From NCBI GenBank assembly GCA_018399285.1, contig JAGYOW010000004.1, positions 1 through 64,000 of the forward strand: a stretch of DNA of 64,000 nucleotides, read 5' to 3'. This document shows, in pieces, positions 1 through 9,899 of the stretch; position 1 is the first letter of the stretch; each line of letters begins with the position of its first letter. The translations under genes were made by a program, and so were the position numbers. Under the pieces are notes generated by a model. It was not told the DNA's origin, ran no database searches, and saw only the letters and a program-made list of their open reading frames with translations. The DNA comes from Desulfotignum sp. Its GTDB lineage: Bacteria > Desulfobacterota > Desulfobacteria > Desulfobacterales > Desulfobacteraceae.

Positions 1-1416
1 CGGGTTTGAGGGCAAACGCGGTTTCCCAGTCTGTGGCCGCGGGTTGGAATTTTTCCTGGTGCCACCGGGTCCAGGCCCGGAAATTGTAATACCAGGGACT
101 TTTGCCGGAATAGGTTTCCATGGCCCGGGTGACGGCCAGTTCGGCAGGCGCGTATTTTTTGCGGATGTTCAGGGCCCGGGCAAAGAAATAGTGGTAGGTG
201 TGGTTGTAAGGATCCAGGCGGGTGGCCTGGCGGCTCATCACCTCCATGGTGTCCCAGTCTTTTTCCTTTTGGGCGATCTGGGCCCGCAGCATGCAGGCCG
301 GGGCTGTGGGATTGGATTCAATGATCTGACGCAGTTTTTCTTTTGCCGCAAACACCTGGTCCATGTCCAGAAAGCACTGGGCCATCACCAGATCCAAAGC
401 GGAAACCGACACCGGCGACCGGTGCAGGTAATCGGCAAAGGACAGAAAAAAAATCAGGGCTTCCCGGGATTTGAACACCCGGTAGATCCGCCACAGCCGC
501 CTTCCGGGTCTGTTGAAGTTTCCAGGGTTTTGACAAACACGGGATAGCTGTCCTCATACCGGCTGTCCTCCACCAGAAGATCCCCGTAATGCAGAAAATC
601 GTTGGGCGTGTTGGCGCCCGGGTCATGGGACAGATACGTGTCAAACCAGGCAATGGCCGCGGTCAGATTGCCCTGGTCAAGATACACCCGGGACAGGGCC
701 GACAATGCGTCCCGGGGCCGGATATTTTCTTTGACCGCCTGTTCCAGACCCTGGGTCACGGCGGGTATCAGGTCCGGGGCATAAAAAGATTCTGATTTCA
801 GGGAACCGGCCACCGGGGGATAGATCCGGGTCAGTTCCCGGACATGGTCGGGAAGTTCATGGGTGCGGCCCTGTTCATACAGGTATCTGGCATGGGCCAG
901 GCGCACGGAAATACCGGCCGGGCGCAGGGCTGCGGCTGCCAGGTACAAAGGATGGGCATTGTAGGGATTGGGCGTGCCGGGAAACTGCCAGGGATGGAGC
1001 CGTTCCAGGGCATGTTCGGTGCGGGCCAGCCAGAACGCGGTGAGATAATCTCCGGGTTCCATGGCTTGTGCCGCCTGAAGCCGGGTTCGGGCGGCGCGCA
1101 TCTGATCGTGCACCTGCACGGACAGGCCGGTGGAGCGCCAGGCTTCTGTGGCCGCATGATACAGGGCACGGCCGTGGCCGGTATTTTGCCGGAACCGGTC
1201 CGCCCCGGTGAACAGGCTGTTTTTCAAAAAACCCGGCAGAACCGCCTCAGCCTGTTCAAAATAAGAAATTGCCCGGTCATACTCCCCGGTTTTGAACGTG
1301 CGGATTCCCTGCTGATACACATACCGGGGATACAGCATCACCAGGCAGAAAATGACAAACAGCGCCAGTGCCCCCAGAATCAGACCCGGCAGAATCCAAC
1401 GGCTATTTACTGCCAT
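1..1416 (-). CDS. Membrane-anchored TPR protein of the exopolysaccharide locus (frameshifted, runs off left edge)
   Basis: The N-terminus has one membrane segment (about residues 8-28, [20 protein letters not shown]) followed by tetratricopeptide-like helical repeats such as [20 protein letters not shown], so most of the protein should lie in the periplasm. The open frame ends near 454, but TPR-like sequence ([17 protein letters not shown], later [11 protein letters not shown]) continues in another frame to base 1. One indel at about 495-515 explains this. Its start overlaps the end of the upstream tyrosine kinase gene by 14 bases, so the two are probably translationally coupled. TPR proteins of this kind are common in exosortase-type polysaccharide loci. 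The exact role is not known to me. Confidence 0.75.
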
Positions 1417-2548
1417 AATAGGATGAATAGTACTTGTGGTAGTACTTGTAATACCCCTCTTTTCTCATGTCCACCAGGTTGAGCACCACGCCCATGATGG
1501 GCTGTTTCACGGCCTTGAACTGGTCAATGGCATCCTGGATGATTTTGCGGTCCGTGTTGCCGGATTTGACCACCAGCACGGTACCATCCACCAGGGGCGC
1601 CAGCAGCAGGGCATCCGTGGCCGGGGTCACGGGCGGGGTGTCAATGACAATGAAGTCAAACCGGGATTTGAGGATTTCCATCAGAAATGCCATGCGGCCG
1701 GACCCCACCAGTTCCGCCGGATTGGGCGGGGTTTTTCCGGACGCCAGGAAAAACAGGTTGTCCACATCCGTGGGAACCACGGCGTTGTCAATCGCGGCAT
1801 GGCAGTATTTCAATCCCTGGGTGTCCGTCTTGAACCGGGCAAACAGTTTTTCATAATCCAGGGCCGGCCCACCGGCAGATGCCCGGGCCTCAGCGCCGGA
1901 GAACGGGGAAAAGGAAAATCGGCCGGTTTCCATGGCGTTCACCGCCCGGATGGCTTCAATGGCATCCCGGTTCAGCGCCCGGATCTGTTCTTCGGTGAGC
2001 AGATCGTCCCGGATCATTTCGGCCACCGGTTTTTCGTCATCCGGCCGGTTGAGCCAGCGCACCCCCGACAGCCGGCCTTTGTGAAAAAACAGGGCCGCAC
2101 GGGTGGTGTCGTTTTCCAGATCCAGCCGGACCGATCGGTTCTGGATCCGGGTCAGGCGGACCAGGTCGCCCACGGAATACTCGTCCAGGCCGCCCTGGGT
2201 CAGATGCACCCCGAACACCTCGGTGACCAGATCGGTCACGCCCATTTGCGGGCTGTCTGGAAACAGTTTCGTCATATTGGGACGCCGCAGGTCACAGTCC
2301 ATGAGCAGCACCTGCCGGTCGGTCTGGGCAATGGTGTGCCCCAGGTTGACCGCGGTGGTGGTCTTGCCCTCTTTTTCCACGGCACTGGTCACCAGAACGG
2401 ATTTGACCTCATTGTCCATGTCCGAGAAAAACAGGTTGGTTCTCAGGGTGCGGTAGGCTTCGGCAAACCGGGAGTCCAGAGGAAAATTGACCAGCAGTTT
2501 TTCCCGGTCCTCCTGTGTGCTCCGTTTTTTCTTTTTTCTGAAAATCAA
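1403..2548 (-). CDS. BY-family tyrosine kinase (CpsD/Wzc-type) with internal DUF4388-like insertion
   Basis: A cytoplasmic P-loop tyrosine kinase that works with a Wzz-type membrane partner to control polysaccharide polymerisation and export. Visible motifs: Walker A at about residues 57-65 (VEKEGKTTT), Walker A' at 81-90 ([10 protein letters not shown]), Walker B at 299-305 (FIVIDTP), the family segment PPNPAEL at 274-280, and a tyrosine cluster at the C-terminus ([13 protein letters not shown]). At 381 residues it is about 100 longer than usual. The excess lies between A' and Walker B, roughly residues 112-245. There, a stretch like [15 protein letters not shown], then GALFF-like [12 protein letters not shown], then TGRFSFSP resembles the DUF4388/PATAN sensory fold. 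The kinase call is firm; the identity of the insert is inference. Confidence 0.93.
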   Translation of the reverse strand: MIFRKKKKRSTQEDREKLLVNFPLDSRFAEAYRTLRTNLFFSDMDNEVKSVLVTSAVEKEGKTTTAVNLGHTIAQTDRQVLLMDCDLRRPNMTKLFPDSPQMGVTDLVTEVFGVHLTQGGLDEYSVGDLVRLTRIQNRSVRLDLENDTTRAALFFHKGRLSGVRWLNRPDDEKPVAEMIRDDLLTEEQIRALNRDAIEAIRAVNAMETGRFSFSPFSGAEARASAGGPALDYEKLFARFKTDTQGLKYCHAAIDNAVVPTDVDNLFFLASGKTPPNPAELVGSGRMAFLMEILKSRFDFIVIDTPPVTPATDALLLAPLVDGTVLVVKSGNTDRKIIQDAIDQFKAVKQPIMGVVLNLVDMRKEGYYKYYHKYYSSYYGSK

Positions 2549-4051
2549 TGGTAGGCTCCATAGGAAACGGATTTATCTGCTTTGGGAATCACGGACAGCA
2601 CGGGCAGGTTGAAATGCTGGGAAATGTCTTCTTCCGTGCGCACGGTCTGATCCATGTATTCAAAGAAAAACGCCAGACCGCACCCGAAAAACAGCCCGAG
2701 CACCACAGACAGCAGCAGGTTGCGCTTTTTATTGGGGGATACCGGGCCAATGGGCACCAGGGCCGCTTCCACCCGCCGGATGTTGGAGGTGTTGGCCGTC
2801 TGAAGAATATTGGATTCCTTGATTCTTGACACCATCAGATCATACAGGTTTCTGGAGGTATCCACGTTGCGCTGGAGAATGGTGTATTTCAGCTCTTTGG
2901 AAGAAGTGTCCAGGGCTTCTTTTTCAAACTCGGCCAGCGTGCTTTCCAAAGTTTTTTTGCCGGGCAAACAGCACTTTGCGCTCGGATTTGAGATTTTCCT
3001 TTTCGCCAGCATCGATCTCGCCGGGCCGGGCTGTTTCTGGTTTTCCAGTTCGGTCAGGCCGCGGACGGTTCCCGGGTGTTTGCGCGCTGGTCTTGGCCAG
3101 CCGGTCAGCTCGATCTCCAGGTCCGGCCCTTGGCACTGAATGCTCTCGATAGTAGGTTGTTGATCAACGACGCACATTGGCCACCTTCAGGGGTGCGGGT
3201 TCTTATCCAGCTCATTGATCTTGGCGTCAGCTCAGGCATTTGTTCCGGTTTGAGTGGCGGTTGTTGAACTCCTGGATTTTCTGTTCCGCCAGTTTCTGCT
3301 TGCCTTCAATGGAAAACACCATGTTTTCCTGCTTGTAATCAAAAAGAACTTCTGTTCGTCACGCATCTTCCAGTTTTTGCGCGAGTCATGATTCTTCATT
3401 GAGCCAGGTACGGAATGCGCTTGGACGCATCCATTTGTTAGCCATGTTGAATGCCATGATTATTCCACCAGGGTATTGGCAATGGCCGCAGCCGTTCCAG
3501 GTCTTGTCACCGCGATATATTGTGGGCAGCCGGGTGTCTCTGATCACTCCTAGTGATCTTTCCTGAACTTTGGCGATCCAACCCCTGCATTTTCCGGTTC
3601 TGCATCTCGCTCCGGGGACAGCGGGATCGCTACCGTTGCATCTCGCACGATCAGTTGCTTGATATTGGCTTTGAGGTCGGAGACCACTGCCGGATGAAAC
3701 TGACCTCAGGTCCTTTTCTTCGGCATCCAGGTTCAGGGCTTCGATCACGCAACGCCAGTACGGGCGTGGATTTAATCATCTTAATGGAATTGAATGTCAT
3801 GGTCTGGGAATGGTAGGACTCATGATGGTGCGCTCATATGATGGGTGAACTGCCGCTTTCCTTGTCAAGGATCAGTCTGGCTAGAAGATTCATGCACAGG
3901 TGCTGGAAGCTGTAAAAGCCGTAAGCCAGCACCGTGAGGATAGACACCAGAATGATCAGGGTCCGCCATTTCATAGGCTGCCATCCGGTGCCTCAGGACG
4001 GATAAAATTTCTGTACTGCAAAAAAAAGATTCAGAAGGGGGCGTCTTGCAT
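2545..4051 (-). CDS. Wzz/GNVR-type polysaccharide chain-length determinant (frameshifted)
   Basis: The clean C-terminal part shows a coiled-coil region, the GNVR-like segment (YTILQRNVDTSRNLYDLMV), and a second membrane segment (LLLSVVLGLFFGCGLAFFFEY) ending in a short cytoplasmic tail. The N-terminal half is scattered over three frames but includes a first membrane helix (LIILVSILTVLAYGFYSF) and Wzz-like peptides (AIANTLVE). I place the start at 4051, behind the ribosome site AAGGAG and just after the stop of the export gene. The implied length of about 500 residues suits the family. It overlaps the kinase gene by 4 bases. These inner-membrane proteins set polymer length and activate the adjacent BY-kinase. 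Confidence 0.82.
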
Positions 4052-4065
4052 GGGGTCTCCTTGGG

Positions 4066-4700
4066 TTACAGCCATGATTCGGGAATATGGATCCGGTCGC
4101 CGGGCTGAAGTGGCGAATCCGGCGCATCTCAGTCTGAACTTTTTTAAGATCAATGGTGATGACGTTGCGTTCACGGGCGGTCTGACGGATATTCCGGGCA
4201 GTACGTTGGGCGCAGCGGCAAACTGGTCAAATCCATGAAACAATGCTGAAATACAGGCCAGCCGGGGCAGTCATGCCGGGCTGATAATCAAACACACCCG
4301 GTTTTGACCCATCGCCTGAACATAGATCTTGGTGGCGGCCTGATCCAACGACTGCTGACGGAGATACCACACGGTATCCCGGTAAGCTGAGCGGATGTTT
4401 TCAGTCATATCCCTTCATCGGAAGCTGCTGCGATCCGTGTCGGTTGGTGCCAGCAATGGACTGGAGTGGGCGCTTCGTCCGGTTCTTTGATTCTTCCATC
4501 GCGGTTTCTTCCGCCATCCGCCTCAGGTCTTTCACGCCCCTGGGCGCGATAAAGTTTGCTCGGTGTCCACTCCTGGCATGGCGAAATCAGATATAAGGCT
4601 GAGTATGAAATCGAAATACCCGGGTTGCGCTTAGCGCCTGAAATAAAATTGAAGCTGTAGTATTCCTTGATCTGCGATACACCTGAGATTACTTTTAAAG
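4066..4700 (-). CDS. Wza-type polysaccharide export protein, C-terminal part recognisable (frameshifted; upper boundary uncertain)
   Basis: Read through frame changes, the C-terminus gives NPGVFDYQPGMT, then RERNVITIDLKKV, then LQPGDRIHIPESWL and a stop at 4066. This matches the soluble-ligand-binding and terminal segments of polysaccharide biosynthesis/export proteins, which form the outer-membrane exit channel. The stop lies 14 bases before the start of the Wzz gene. The N-terminal part, including any signal peptide, cannot be assembled because of frame breaks, so the upper limit is a guess from the roughly 200-residue length of EpsE-like relatives. Confidence 0.6.
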
Positions 4701-6270
4701 AAATCTCTGGACAAGGGGGCCACGGCAATCCGGTTTTCCAGTTAATCGGGGGTCCAGGCCCTCGGCCTGGGTTGCCAGTGAACGGCACGGTATTTATCGA
4801 CGTTATTCCACACACCATCTCCTTGGATACCTGCTCTTCGCCGCCGGCCAGGATGGACATTGACCCATCCGCCGGAACCCAGGCGTGTGGCGGTTTCGTC
4901 CGATGCCACCTTGGTTTCCGCCGGGCTGTACTGCCGGCCACCGCAGGGCACCGCCCGCCATCTTGCTGATTTTTAAAATACTTGTATTTTACCGCTATGT
5001 AATGAAGGTTGCAAAAAATAATGGTATAAAGATGGCGACTTTATACCATTGTTTTCTCTTAACAACAGAATATCAAAGCTATCAGGATCCCAGATCATAA
5101 TTGAACTTTCTTTGAGCATCACATACTCATTATCGAGCTATTTCCAGCCTGGTTGGAATCCTTTCCTCCGTCCGCCGGGAAATTCCCGGCAAAGAAACGG
5201 TTGATCGGAGAAGCGTGGTCGCACCCAGAGGAAACCAGCCACCGGTCATCTTCACGGGAAGAGGTTTCATAATCGGAGTTCTGTTGTCTCCGGACAGGAT
5301 GCAGTTGATCTTTTCCACGCGATGACGATTGGTGAACCGGGCATCCAGGCGCTGGCTGGGTGAAGTGGGTATTTGCTCATCGTTCAGGTTGCGATTGAAA
5401 ATAGACTGGGCTTTGAGAGCCACGCAGATCTGGCATCCACGAGTTCGACTAACTAGACCTTTCCACTTCGGCAGTCAATGTCTCCGGAAGAACAGTTGGT
5501 CGAATTCCCACGATTGTGATAACCCACCCGGCACCGAAGGTCAGGTAATTGATCTGGTGTCTGGCATTGACCATGACCTGGCTGGAAATTTTGTAATCAC
5601 GTTTTGTCATATTCCTTTCCCAGGCTGATGAGTTCAGGTCGAAGGATGTTTGGGGGTGAACCGGTAAAGCCAGGTAGGCCCGCCCAGTTTTCTGCAAGGA
5701 TCTTCCCCTGTCCGGGGCTGTCATCTGAATAATCCGTGTACGGAGTTGGTGTATCCTGGCGCCGGGCTGAATTACTGCGAACTTGTAATTCACCTGGGAA
5801 AACCGGTTCAGGTGTATTTGTAACGATCCGCGCTGTTGTCGTTGATATCGGCACTGGCCCGGATCCGGGTTTTGATGAATGTGTTGTCAGTCACAGCGGT
5901 ACCCGCTGGGGAACCACAATTGGAAGCGGAACAGCATGGCATTGTAATGATGTAGTCAAATTCATCCGCATCGGTGGCTGAGCATGTTTTCATCCTGAAG
6001 TCATCATGCGCCAGACCGCTGGAAGAAGTTATTCAGGCATCGGGGTTTTGCCCGTGGTGTACCCCAGGTTGATACCCGGTTTGACCATTGTAATTATGCA
6101 CACTTTACTGCGTTTTCCGCTTTGTGAAAGTTGCTGTCCGACTGCTGATCCACCTGAATATGGTTGATCAGCATACATTTTCTGCAAACAAAACCGGGCT
6201 GCCGAAAGGATGAATCAGCGCCGGACCATATAACCTGAGCTGTGATGTTGTGATATTTGAAAAATTGCAT
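4700..6270 (-). CDS. Putative outer-membrane beta-barrel of the exopolysaccharide locus (heavily frameshifted)
   Basis: A possible start at 6270 (MQFFKYHNITAQVIWSG) precedes a secretion-like leader. Further on, broken frames give KPGINLGYTTG, an alternating polar/hydrophobic stretch (TSFDLNSSAWERNMTKRDYK) and QINYLTFGAGWVI, a pattern typical of transmembrane beta-strands. Exosortase A loci usually carry such a barrel (the TIGR03016 type), and the neighbours here fit. No single open frame exceeds about 115 codons. Family assignment is inference from strand texture and context; the lower boundary with the export gene is unresolved. Confidence 0.45.
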
Positions 6271-6369
6271 GAGTCATCTCCACGGCGTTATCTGTGGTTT
6301 AGCAATTATCTTATCTATCTATTTCATAAACAGTGAACTATCTTTTAGTACTTTGCATCAGACGGGACT

Positions 6370-7062
6370 TGAATCCTGCTCGTCCACGCACGGGGGCAGC
6401 GGCGGTTTCCGGATTTCCGGCTCAGTTCGGTTCGCTCAGTTCCCGGTTCAGTTCCGGTTCAGGCTCGGTTCAGGCTCAGTTCGATTCAGTTTTCTGACCT
6501 GGAACCCGATCCTGGGATGCCTGTTCACGGCTTCGACTGCATTCACATCCGGAGTTCATTTCCTCGGCAGCCTCAACCGCACCGGCGATGCGCTCTACGG
6601 CGGCAGCACTGATACGCGCGCACGTGTCTACCACCTGGCCAGCTTCGAGCTACTGCCCGGCGCCTGGTTACACCGGAGGTGGCACCCGGAACTAGCGGCG
6701 CTGGCAGCAGCCGCTGGATCTGGTTCATTTCGGCCAGCCCACGGCGCCGGATATCACGCACCTGAAGCGGCGGCTTCGCCACAACGGCAGTATCAGTCCT
6801 TCATCATGGCTGCTGCTGCCAGAGGCTACTTGCCGCTGTGGCATTCACGGCGAATTTCCGGATCTTCCACGGCAGCGCAGCCCACAGCAGCCGCCCTGCC
6901 GCGGCTTCGCTGCCGCTGTCTCCGTCAGCTGCGCTTCCTGAATCTCGCCTCTACTCCTGAAGTCAGCTGGAGCTATGGCCTGATCAGCAACCACACCCAA
7001 CAAAGCCATGGCTGCCAGGGCCAGGACCATCAATCGGATTTGTCTGACGAGGATCTTCATAG
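6370..7062 (-). CDS. Secreted Ala-rich protein with Thr-Glu-Pro repeat tail, function unknown (frameshifted)
   Basis: A clear signal peptide begins at 7062 (MKILVRQIRLMVLALAAMAL) behind a purine-rich AGGAGAAAG site. The body is rich in Ala, Gln, Arg and Glu, with broken frames after about 55 residues. Near the 3' end the bases repeat a GAACTGAGCC-like unit that reads as Thr-Glu-Pro/Glu-Pro runs, ending PPLPPCVDEQDSSPV. I do not recognise the family. Position between the phosphatase and barrel genes suggests a cell-envelope role in the same locus. Confidence 0.4.
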
Positions 7063-7098
7063 ACTTTCTCCTTTTTTCCTTTTTTGGCTTTTGCCAAA

Positions 7099-7872
7099 TC
7101 ATGATATTTTCAAAAATTTATCACACCCCGTATTTTTACGGTCCGGGAATGGTTCCCGGCGCCAGGGGGATGGTTCTAATAAATGTTCGGGATTCTTTTG
7201 AAGTATTTCATCAGTATCGGCCGAATCCATTAATTTGTTCAGTTTTTTTTCAGCCGGTTTCATCCGGTATTTTCTGCCCGGATGAATATCTGATCCCAGA
7301 CAGAAAATCTGGTTGTTCTGTGCCAGGGTTCTGGCCATTTTAAGCGGGCCCCGGCCGAAATCACCGGTCAGACTGCCGGCTGTGACCTGCAGCCGGGCCC
7401 CTGTGAAAATCAGATCCGAGGCCAGTTCCGGGTGGGCCATAATCACAGGGTTGCGCTCGGCATGGGCGATGACGGGCGTGACATGCCGCTGTGTGAGCTG
7501 CCGGATCATCTGGAGCACCGCCTGGGTGATGAACATGGGCGGCAGCTCACACAGCAGATAACGACCCGTATTTCCCAGTGTCAGCAGATCACCGGCATCA
7601 AACCGGGCCACCAGGTCATGATTGACCCGGATCTCCGCGCCGGGCAGAATCCGGATATCGATTCCGGCCCGGGCCACGGCAGCGGACAGATCCCGGCACG
7701 CGGCAAGAATATCGGATTTTCTGCAATCATAGACCCCGTCACAGCAGTGGGGTGTGGCCACGATGACCCGGACCCCCTGGGCTGCGGCCAGGGTTATGAC
7801 GTCCATGGACTGAGCCATTGTTTCAAACCCATCATCCAGGTTCGGCAGAATATGTGAATGCGTATCAATCAT
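7099..7872 (-). CDS. cpsB: CpsB/YwqE-type PHP-family protein-tyrosine phosphatase
   Basis: This metal-dependent phosphatase is expected to remove phosphate from the tyrosine cluster of the BY-kinase in the same locus, resetting polymer export. The PHP signature is complete: MIDTHSHILPNLDDG at the N-terminus (H4, H6), ATPHCCDGVY around residue 40, PGAEIRVN, VIAHAERNP, and GSDIHPGR near residue 194. Length (257 residues) is normal. The reading frame is intact, unlike its downstream neighbours. It is transcribed with the polysaccharide genes and precedes them in the transcriptional direction. Confidence 0.92.
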   Translation of the reverse strand: MIDTHSHILPNLDDGFETMAQSMDVITLAAAQGVRVIVATPHCCDGVYDCRKSDILAACRDLSAAVARAGIDIRILPGAEIRVNHDLVARFDAGDLLTLGNTGRYLLCELPPMFITQAVLQMIRQLTQRHVTPVIAHAERNPVIMAHPELASDLIFTGARLQVTAGSLTGDFGRGPLKMARTLAQNNQIFCLGSDIHPGRKYRMKPAEKKLNKLMDSADTDEILQKNPEHLLEPSPWRREPFPDRKNTGCDKFLKIS

Positions 7873-7987
7873 TTCCTGGCTTCCAGGGCATTTATATATG
7901 TCCAGCAGGCCCTAAAGGTTTAAATGAAACACAAAAAATCAGTGCTGTCAACAAAAACAGACCGATTTTGATCTGGTATCCATCCCG

Positions 7988-9675
7988 TTACACAAATTTT
8001 TTCCGGCTCAGCAGCAGCAGCACTTCCCGGGCGGCTTCTTCCGGTGTGATGCGGGTGGTGTCGATGCGAAGCTCCGGATGCGCCGGGGTCTCGTAGGGGT
8101 CGTCCACGCCGGTGAACCCTTTGAGCAGACCGGCCCGGGCTTTGGCGTACATGCCTTTTCGGTCCCTTTTTTCGCATTCGGCAATGGGGGTGGACACATG
8201 GATTTCAAAAAACCCGCCATACTGCTCGATGGCTTTGCGGATCTCGTCTCGGGTGCGCTGGTAAGGAGCGATGGGGGCGCAGATGGCAATGCCCCGGTTT
8301 TTGGTGATCTCCGATGCCACAAATCCGATGCGCCGCACATTGATATCCCGGTGTTCCCTGGAAAAATTGAGTTCCGAAGACAGGTGGCGGCGGACAATGT
8401 CCCCGTCCAGAAGGGACACCGGCCGGGTCCCCATCTCCAGAAACCGGGCGTACAGCACTTTGGCAATGGTGGATTTGCCGGCCCCGGACAGACCCGTGAA
8501 AAAAATGGTGAATCCCTGGCGGGCCGGGCTGGGATAGGAGCGGTCCAGCTCTTCGATCACTTCGGGAAATGTGGCCCAGTCCGGGATTTTCCTGCCCTTT
8601 CTGATCCGGTCCCGGATGTCTTTAGATCTTGAGAAAACCCTTCTTAAACCCAGCGATCTGTTTGTGGGGGCCAGTGACAGAACTCATCGTCAAACGGCAG
8701 ATACACCATTTCTTCAAAAATACGGGTCAGCACGCCCAGTTCTTTAGCCGCTTCAGATGCCAGAGTTTCCGGCCCATCCGCCGGGTAGACCGATTCCCGC
8801 GCCGCCGTCATTGCCCGGGCTGGCGAGGTGTGGTTGTGTCCGGATCGTAATAAATGCGCATCCAGCCTCCTGCCGATGATCATATGCAGACCGCGTTCTC
8901 TCTGGGACCGCCATGCATGGCCAGAGGCAGCAGGCTGAGTAGATGGGAGTTGGGGGATAGTGAGTCCCAACTTCGGATAGCAGCGCATGCGGGTGTAGTG
9001 GTCAAAATCGTCCGGACCGGGAATGCTGGCCGCGGGCAGTAGCAGCAGATTGGGCCCGGGCCGCATGGCCTGGATGGTCATCTCCTGAACTGGGCCGCCG
9101 GTAACGGGCTGCCGGGTCTGGAATCCCACGATGCGGTGCCATCCCAGCTTGCGGAAGCGTTCCCGCACTGTCAGTCATGATCTGGAAAACCAAAGAATGG
9201 GGCAGGTTCTGTATCTGATGGACCGCTGATATAGTGGGACCCGCATTTGCTGCGAAGATAATCCACCCCCGGATGGGCCGATCCCGTCCCGCAACGCAAT
9301 ATGGCTTCATTGTCCCTTTGGTCCACGGGCCAGATAGCCTTCCAGTCATGACGCCCAGCAGAAATCCTTCCGGGTCCTTTCGGAGCACCACGGACTGACC
9401 TGCCTCCAAAGCGGGCCAGGGTGTCATGAATATCCAGACACGGGCGCAGCCACAGGTCACCTGATGATGCGCATGCGGTCCAAAGCACGGATTCGTAATC
9501 CACCGGTCATGAAAAACCGGTCACCTGAAACACGCCTGTGACCAGCAAAAGCCCAAAATCACAGATCTGCCGCTCGTTGAGAATCACATCCTGGGCATGG
9601 TGGAGGTAAAGGTCTTTGAGAACTCCGATGCTGCGGGTCATCCACCAGCAGATTGACAATGGTTGCGTCGCCCAT
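7988..9675 (-). CDS. Bifunctional sulfate adenylyltransferase/adenylylsulfate kinase (N-terminal part frameshifted)
   Basis: The C-terminal 190 residues are an intact APS kinase, with P-loop FTGLSGAGKST and DGDIVRRHLS, SREHRDINVRRIGFVA and the lid region GLLKGFTGVDDPYE. Upstream, in broken frames, are ATP sulfurylase segments: LKDLYLHHAQDVILNERQIC, FRKLGWHRIVGFQTR, DHYTRMRCYPKL and MVYLPFDDEF, joined by the linker IRDRIRKGRKIPDWATFPEV. Start at 9675 (ATG behind AAGGAG) gives about 562 codons, the usual length of the fused enzyme. It makes PAPS from sulfate and ATP. A fused enzyme beside a polysaccharide locus suggests assimilation or polymer sulfation, not dissimilatory reduction; that is inference. 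Confidence 0.88.
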
Positions 9676-9720
9676 GATCCACTCCTTGTTCAAGCTTGTT
9701 CACGTATGGTCTGTAAACAC

Positions 9721-9750
9721 AAAAGGGGCAGCGCCGAACGCTGAACCCCC
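9721..9750 (-). terminator. Rho-independent terminator downstream of tRNA-Met
   Basis: On the minus strand, GGGG-TT-CAGCG pairs with CGCTG-CCCC around a TTCGG loop and is followed by TTTTGTG. It lies directly 3' of the tRNA, as expected. Confidence 0.75.
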
Positions 9751-9761
9751 TCTTGGTTTCT

Positions 9762-9839
9762 TGGTAGCGTGGGGAAGGATTTGAACCAACGACTCGGGTT
9801 ATGAGCCTGACGAGCTACCAGACTGTGCTCCACCCCGCA
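9762..9839 (-). tRNA. Initiator tRNA-Met (CAT anticodon), with apparent base errors
   Basis: The minus strand carries GCGGGGTGGAGCA...GGTAGCTCGTC, the anticodon loop CTCATAA and the T-arm GGTTCAAATCC, ending in ACCA. The first base and position 72 do not pair (T opposite T), as in initiator tRNAs, which lack a 1-72 pair. Compared with a normal initiator tRNA it has extra bases in the D-arm (GAGCACAGTCTGG), an A for G in the anticodon stem, a short variable loop and a distorted acceptor strand. These defects match the error-rich character of the surrounding sequence. Confidence 0.8.
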
Positions 9840-9899
9840 TCAATTCGTGCAATATAGTGGTAATTATTCTTTGCAGTCAAGGATTTTATTATTTTATTT

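Noticed and set aside
1436-2554. Long plus-strand open frame (372 codons) opposite the tyrosine kinase
   Set aside because: Its peptide is His/Gly/Arg-rich with no domain; the minus strand has full kinase motifs. High GC produces such antisense frames throughout (also 19058-20245, 23383-24288, 25324-26433 and 28820-29662).
6257-7201. Plus-strand open frame of 314 codons
   Set aside because: No family features, no ribosome site, low-complexity Ser/Arg/Ala content; minus strand has a signal peptide and operon continuity.
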